Below are positions 60,633 to 64,000 of a stretch of 64,000 bases of DNA, in pieces; within the stretch, counting starts at the first letter, position 1; each line of letters opens with the position of its first letter. The stretch lies in NCBI GenBank assembly GCA_030549205.1, contig JAUKTV010000013.1, positions 310,001-374,000 on the forward strand, in the 5' to 3' direction. Source of the stretch: Apiosordaria backusii (taxonomy: Eukaryota > Ascomycota > Sordariomycetes > Sordariales > Lasiosphaeriaceae). A program made the translations under genes and the position numbers. The notes beneath the pieces are model-generated. The model saw nothing but the letters and a program-made list of their open reading frames with translations. It was not told the origin of the DNA and made no database searches.

Positions 60633-62476
60633 AGCAACACCTACCCTGGCGTTTTAATTTGGAACCCCCCTCTCTTCCTTGGGCTGTAGGATTAGCGGAT
60701 TCTCATCGATTGTGTGTGGATTATGGCCGGCCTGCGGCACCCACTTTGAATTGTCCTTGATTTCTACGGCAGAGCACATTTGCGTGCTCTGCCGGGAGCG
60801 GATCAGCATCGATAGCAGATACACGCCTCAGCACCCAGTTTTACGGATTGCGTTTTTTCGTTTTTCGACATCTCATCGGTTATGACCCCCTTTCCTTCTG
60901 GCTCGGATGACGGTTTATTCAGAAGTGTTCTCGCAAGCTGCTTGGCCTATCGCTAGGTGCTTGGGGAGGATTCAGACTGGACTAAACTGATCGGACGAAC
61001 GGCATGCCCGGCACTCTGACTTGCTCGGGGTGTCGAATTGGGAGACGGTTGGCTGCCGGCGGACCAGATCAACGTAATGTTGCGCAACTTGGTTGCAACG
61101 GTTGAATCGGGGAGACTGCTTGTGTGTCGACAGTTTCGAGCAGCTGGTTTTCGGGTCACGACAACAGATTGACAACACAAAGCACACCATTTTTCGACAC
61201 CGATTACCGCACTCAAGCTTTCTTTTTCTGTTTGTATTTTGTTTTTCTTTGAAGCCGTTTTTCGTCGCTTGCACTTCATCGCATCGGGATCCGCTTGTGG
61301 GGAGGTTAGGGGATGAAGCGATTCCTTTTCGTTGATGAGCAATATGGGGGAGGGATCTGGCAAAGCTGAAACTACACGTTTGGTATGTCTGCTTCCAGCG
61401 GTACTACGAAATGATGAGTGTCTGCAGAGCTGGAGATCCAGAGGCATGTCATTGCATTGCTTGGCAGGGAGGTTTGAGTTGCGAAGGTTGCGACAAGGAG
61501 ATGTTTAGTTAGGGGTCAATACGGATCTGGATGGATCGGGTAGTGTTGGTGATATGATTCATGGGGATGGACTGGCAAGGTGGTTGGTTGTCCGTCCTGG
61601 TCTGGGTCTCACCTGCTAGCTAGTATAGTACCATCTCCGTGGACCTTCTTCAGGGGAATTTTCTGTGGTCATAGAGTCGGGGAGGCCGGACGGGAAGTGG
61701 AGCCAACGGGCTGCGCCGGGTCCGGGTTTGGGACGGCGACTCGCACTCATGACCGATCTGGGGGGGACGGCAGGCAATGCATGGCAAGCAGGTAGTTTTC
61801 ATAATTTTTAAGTCTTGTTTTGCTTTCCAAGTCAAGCGGTTCAACACAGTCCAGTCTAGTGATCGGTTTCAGTGAGTGATTTGGGTGCTGTGAGTGAGTG
61901 ATATTACATAAGAATCTTCGGTGATGGTCTTTTTCGCAAAGCGACCATTGAACTGAAGCGGGTGGCTCAGCCTCTCGTGTGCTGCATGGAAAAGTCGGTG
62001 TCAGGAGGCTGTGTGAATGTCACACGCGCCAGGCACGCAGGATACCCAGTCACTGACTGACTGACCGAGTGACGCTTGGCGGGAGTAGCCGAGTACGTAC
62101 ACTGCAGCCAGCAGAGATGATCCATGAAGCACGGGTTAGAGAATTGTATAAGAAGTATGAGAGGGTAGACACCTGAGGCGTCTGCTTGTTCTAGAAGATT
62201 TCTTGGGACATTATTACCTATCTAAGAAGAACTAATTGCTCCCTTTTATTAGCGGGAGTTGGGTGCTTTGTCAGTTTTTTTTTCTCTCAAGTTTCATTTT
62301 AGGGTGACTAAGGTACCTCTCATACGACTTGCTTTTACAACTACCTGATTCATCCCAACTTTTTTTTTTTTTTTTTGGTCAACAGCCTGAATTTGTTTAC
62401 CAAGAAAATATACGGACACCTGACCTTACGACATACAATAGCATATTTTATCCTTTACACTTGTTGAATAGCGATA
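60633..62476. other. intergenic region, casein kinase 1 to 5-phosphatase
   Basis: 3' region of the kinase gene and promoter of the next + strand gene. A T18 run lies at about 62359-62376, shortly before the 5-phosphatase start, and a TGACTGACTGAC repeat near 62054-62065. No gene seen. Confidence 0.5.
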
Positions 62477-64000
62477 ATGGGCCAACTCGAACACGGCCCC
62501 AGCCTACCGTCGACGGCTGCTGCTGACATTAACACTGACATTGACGTCACCACCTCTACCGGTATCAACTCAAACAACAACAACAACAACAACAACAACG
62601 CCAACAACAACGCAATGAAGTTCCCACAGGGATCGGTGGAACTGCTAATGCTGACGTTCAACTGCGCGAAAAACATCATCGACGTGCCGGTCTTTGGGGC
62701 GCATTTGAGGGGTGCTGCTCTCGCGCAAGATGCTGCTGGCCCGTTGCCAGAACTGGTCGTGATGTATGTACCTTCTTATCTAGCTACCTCCCCACCCCCA
62801 TCCCATCTGATCTCATGTTCGTAAAGTTCATCTGATCTCAACGTGTGCTAACACAATGGGCGTAGGTCACTCCAAGAAATCGCGCCCCTCTCCTACTCCT
62901 TCCTCGGGGAGTGGTTCCTCAGTTCTTACTACACCGCCTTTGGGGAGGCGCTCAATCTTGCGGTTGGGGGTCTGGCAGAGGGACAGGGGGAGAGAAAAAG
63001 GTACACGTTGGTAAAAGGGAAGAATGTCGGGATGACGGCGGTGTTGGTTTTTGCGCTTCATCCTGAACGGTTGAATAGAGATGGGATGGAGGAGGGGGAG
63101 GTGGGGTTTGGGGCGGCGGATATGGGGAATAAAGGGGCGGTGGGGGTCAGGGTTGTTTACACTGATGGGGATGGGAATGGGGATGGGAATGGGAAGGGAA
63201 CAGCAGAGATGACGTTTGTTGCGACGCACTTGGCGGCGATGGAGTGGAATTTGAAGAAACGGAATGCGAACTGGAGGGCGATTGTGGCTGGGTTGGTGTT
63301 TGAGGATCCGTTGGGGGTGTTGAAGGGGGTTGTTTTGCCAAAGAGGAGGGGGGAGAGGGAGAGGGAGAGGGAGAGGGAGAGGGAGAGGGAGAGGGTTGAT
63401 CGGACGGGGGCTGGGGAGAGGAGCCAGCCGGTGAGGATGGGGACGGGTGGGGGGATGGATAGTAGTGAGGAGGAGGATCAGCCGCTTCTTTCGGCGGGGG
63501 AGAGTTTTGATGTTGGGGTTGATGGGGATGATGATGCACCGAGATTGACGAAGGAACAGAGGGAGAGGCTGCAGGAGATTAGTATCTTCAAGCCGAGCTC
63601 GCATTTGTTTGTTGCGGGGGATTTGAACTACCGGATTTCGAGCACGGCGCCACCGCAGGGTTCGAGGTTTCCTTGTTTTGATAAGGATTCGGAGCATCAT
63701 TATAGTCGGTTTTTCTCACGGGATCAGCTTACGCAGGAGAGGTTGGCGGGGAGGACGTTTCATGGGATGAGTGAAGCGGCTGTTGGGTTTGGGCCGACGT
63801 ATAAATATGATGTTTTGCCGGGGCCGGAAGGGGCGGAGAATGAGGAGGCTGTGAGGGAGGGGAGGGAGGTGAATGGGGTGAAGGAGGTTCCTTGGAAGTT
63901 TGCGGGGCATCGGTGGCCGGCGTGGACGGATAGGGTGCTTTATTCTGCGGCTGAGGGGCAGGAGAAGGGGGTGCAAGTGGTGAGGTATGATAGTTTGCCT
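62477..64000 (+). CDS. inositol-polyphosphate 5-phosphatase (Inp54-like), 3' end outside the window
   Basis: Exon 1 62477-62763 and exon 2 from 62866 to the window edge, with a 102-bp phase-2 intron (GTATGT donor, GTGCTAACAC branch, GCGTAG acceptor). 474 residues are visible, with no stop. IPPc catalytic motifs in order: LTFNCAKN, SLQEIAPLSYSF (created by splicing), KGKNVGMTAVLVFAL, GAADMGNKGAVGVRV, FVATHLAAMEWNLKKRN, the GDxNYR signature VAGDLNYRIS, PTYKYD and the PxWTDRVL signature PAWTDRVLY. This class removes the 5-phosphate from PI(4,5)P2 and related lipids. The compact domain near the N-terminus, without a Sac1 domain, suits an Inp54-like enzyme. Fungus-specific inserts include polyAsn near the N-terminus (residues ~33-47) and an RERERERERE run from a GAGAGG repeat (63352-63395). 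G/T-ending codons dominate exon 2. Confidence 0.9.
63352..63395 (+). repeat. hexamer repeat (GAGAGG)n in the 5-phosphatase gene
   Basis: About seven tandem GAGAGG units encode an alternating Arg-Glu run in a surface insert of the phosphatase domain. Confidence 0.9.

Noticed and set aside
1..64000. tRNA, rRNA or CRISPR features
   Set aside because: I looked for B-box-like GGTTCGANNCC on both strands and for regularly spaced repeats, and found nothing that also had the remaining tRNA elements. A few TTCGA hits (for example near 18655) lacked them.

Overview
The window looks like nuclear DNA of a filamentous ascomycete, most likely a Sordariomycete and probably Sordariales. Introns are short (about 50-140 bp in coding regions) with GTAAGT/GTATGT/GTAGGT-type donors and CTAAC-like branch sites. 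Genes are single transcription units on both strands, and products match eukaryotic core machinery. I cannot name the species. I see no viral, bacterial or secondary-metabolite-cluster genes.

Fourteen protein genes can be supported, with exon structures worked out from reading frame and splice sites. Left part (0-14 kb): a TLC-domain membrane protein (+), an Apc2-like APC/C cullin subunit (-), then about 6.7 kb without a recognisable gene, then a short zinc-finger transcription factor (-). Middle (14-26 kb): about 12.4 kb with no gene I can recognise, containing a 254-bp MITE-like element with 33-bp perfect inverted repeats. Then (26-34 kb) an RBR-type ubiquitin ligase (-) and the RNase P/MRP subunit Pop1 (-). 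From 34 to 50 kb genes are dense: an NT-C2 domain protein (+), the Hsp70-like ribosome-associated chaperone Ssz1 (-), the exosome subunit Rrp40 (+, with an apparent one-base frameshift), a protein with an N-terminal transmembrane helix and three C-terminal C2H2 fingers (-), a secreted two-domain fasciclin protein (+, apparent one-base frameshift) and a divergent RecA/Rad51-like protein (-). Right part (50-64 kb): Pal1 (-), about 6.7 kb of divergent intergenic DNA, casein kinase 1 (Hrr25 type, +) and the start of an inositol-polyphosphate 5-phosphatase (+, running off the window).

Functionally this is ordinary fungal housekeeping (cell-cycle proteolysis, tRNA and rRNA processing, co-translational folding, morphogenesis, phosphoinositide turnover), not one pathway. 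Neighbouring genes are mostly convergent or divergent.

The most unusual observations are: (1) the predicted membrane-tethered C2H2 protein, an architecture I do not recognise from a characterised fungal family; (2) a recurrent switch within genes from C/A-ending codons in the 5' part to G/T-ending codons in the 3' part; (3) two, possibly three, one-base losses in C-runs of otherwise intact genes, which look like either consensus errors or recent inactivation; and (4) two large gene-poor tracts flanking a transcription-factor gene.
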